DNA of 16,587 nt from Actinomycetota bacterium. Its GTDB lineage: Bacteria; Actinomycetota; Actinomycetes; S36-B12; UBA5976. The first letter of the stretch is position 1, and the number at the start of each line of letters is the position of its first letter. The stretch spans positions 1 through 16,587 of the forward strand of contig RFTO01000008.1 in the NCBI GenBank assembly GCA_009923375.1, given 5' to 3'. Position numbers and translations under genes: made by a program. This document shows positions 16,460 through 16,587 of this stretch, piece by piece. The notes beneath the pieces are model-generated. The model did not search any database, had not been told where the DNA came from, and was given only the letters and a program-made list of their open reading frames with translations.

Positions 16460-16522
16460 TGTGGATAACTAGAGTGCGCAGACTAGGAGCAGGAGCACCT
16501 TCAGAGCAAGACGCTATCCACA
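16460..16522 (-). promoter_or_regulatory. dnaA promoter with two flanking DnaA boxes
   Basis: On the minus strand a -35-like TTGCTC (16504–16509) and a -10-like TAGTCT (16480–16485) are 18 bp apart, giving a start near 16473 and a leader of about 50 nt. A perfect DnaA box TTATCCACA (16460–16468, minus) lies just after the predicted start, and CTATCCACA (16514–16522, plus, 8/9) lies just before the -35. DnaA binding here would flank RNA polymerase and suggests autoregulation, as known for many dnaA genes. Confidence 0.65.
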
Positions 16523-16575
16523 GGCTTTGGCTGTTCTGTCGGCGGGTCGCCAACATTTCACCCCGAAGACACGAT

Positions 16576-16587
16576 AAGGAAGGTCGC
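16576..16587 (+). promoter_or_regulatory. Ribosome-binding site at the right edge for a plus-strand gene, probably rpmH
   Basis: AAGGAAGG (16576–16583) is followed by TCGC and the window edge, so a start codon would be expected within a few bases. In most bacteria the gene divergent from dnaA is rpmH (ribosomal protein L34). No coding sequence is inside the window, so the identity is inferred from synteny only. Confidence 0.5.

Noticed and set aside
16422..16556. N-terminal extension of dnaA
   Set aside because: The extra 45 codons cover the promoter and both DnaA boxes, and the ATG at 16421 has a good ribosome site and a normal domain I start.

Overview
This window is the chromosomal replication-origin region of an actinobacterium (Actinomycetota). 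The diagnostic run, read leftward on the minus strand, is dnaA – oriC – dnaN – recF – dciA (DUF721) – gyrB – gyrA – DUF3566 membrane protein – tRNA-Ile(GAT) – tRNA-Ala(TGC), followed by a pabA/trpG-type glutamine amidotransferase. A DLW-39-type miniprotein gene lies just upstream of the tRNA-Ala gene. Base composition is moderate (mid-50s % G+C by eye, not counted), lower than in streptomycetes or mycobacteria. I cannot name the genus.

Layout from left to right. Positions 1–1080 hold the 5' part of a trpE-type chorismate-utilising gene (cut by the window edge) and the complete pabA/trpG gene that precedes it in transcription. Positions 1227–3766 hold a three-gene polar amino-acid ABC importer: lipoprotein receptor, permease and ATPase. 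Positions 3896–5815 are a tRNA-flanked accessory segment. It contains tRNA-Ala, DLW-39, a GNAT acetyltransferase (the only plus-strand gene), an unrecognised single-pass membrane protein, and tRNA-Ile. Positions 5936–10935 are the gyrB–gyrA–DUF3566 block. After a 472-bp gap rich in small repeats and palindromes, 11408–14337 is the tightly packed dnaN–recF–dciA operon. Positions 14338–14963 are oriC, with a cluster of DnaA boxes, a DnaA-trio-like element and an AT-rich unwinding region. Positions 14964–16421 are dnaA. Its promoter carries two DnaA boxes, and the right edge ends in a Shine-Dalgarno-like sequence for a plus-strand gene that should start just outside, most likely rpmH.

The genes work together in an obvious way. 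DnaA opens oriC, DciA assists helicase loading, DnaN is the polymerase clamp, RecF repairs gaps, and gyrase removes the supercoils ahead of the forks. All genes left of oriC except the GNAT gene run co-directionally with the leftward fork. Five of the genes use GTG starts, judged from overlaps or ribosome sites: dnaN, gyrB, gyrA, DUF3566 and the ABC ATPase.

This is a conserved core region and I did not find an undescribed multi-gene system. The most interesting signals are non-coding: the DnaA-trio next to a tandem DnaA-box pair, a compact divergent promoter that probably gives two leaderless mRNAs, a 13-bp extended -10 element shared between the tRNA-Ala and GNAT promoters, and repeat and palindrome structure upstream of gyrB and of the ABC receptor gene.
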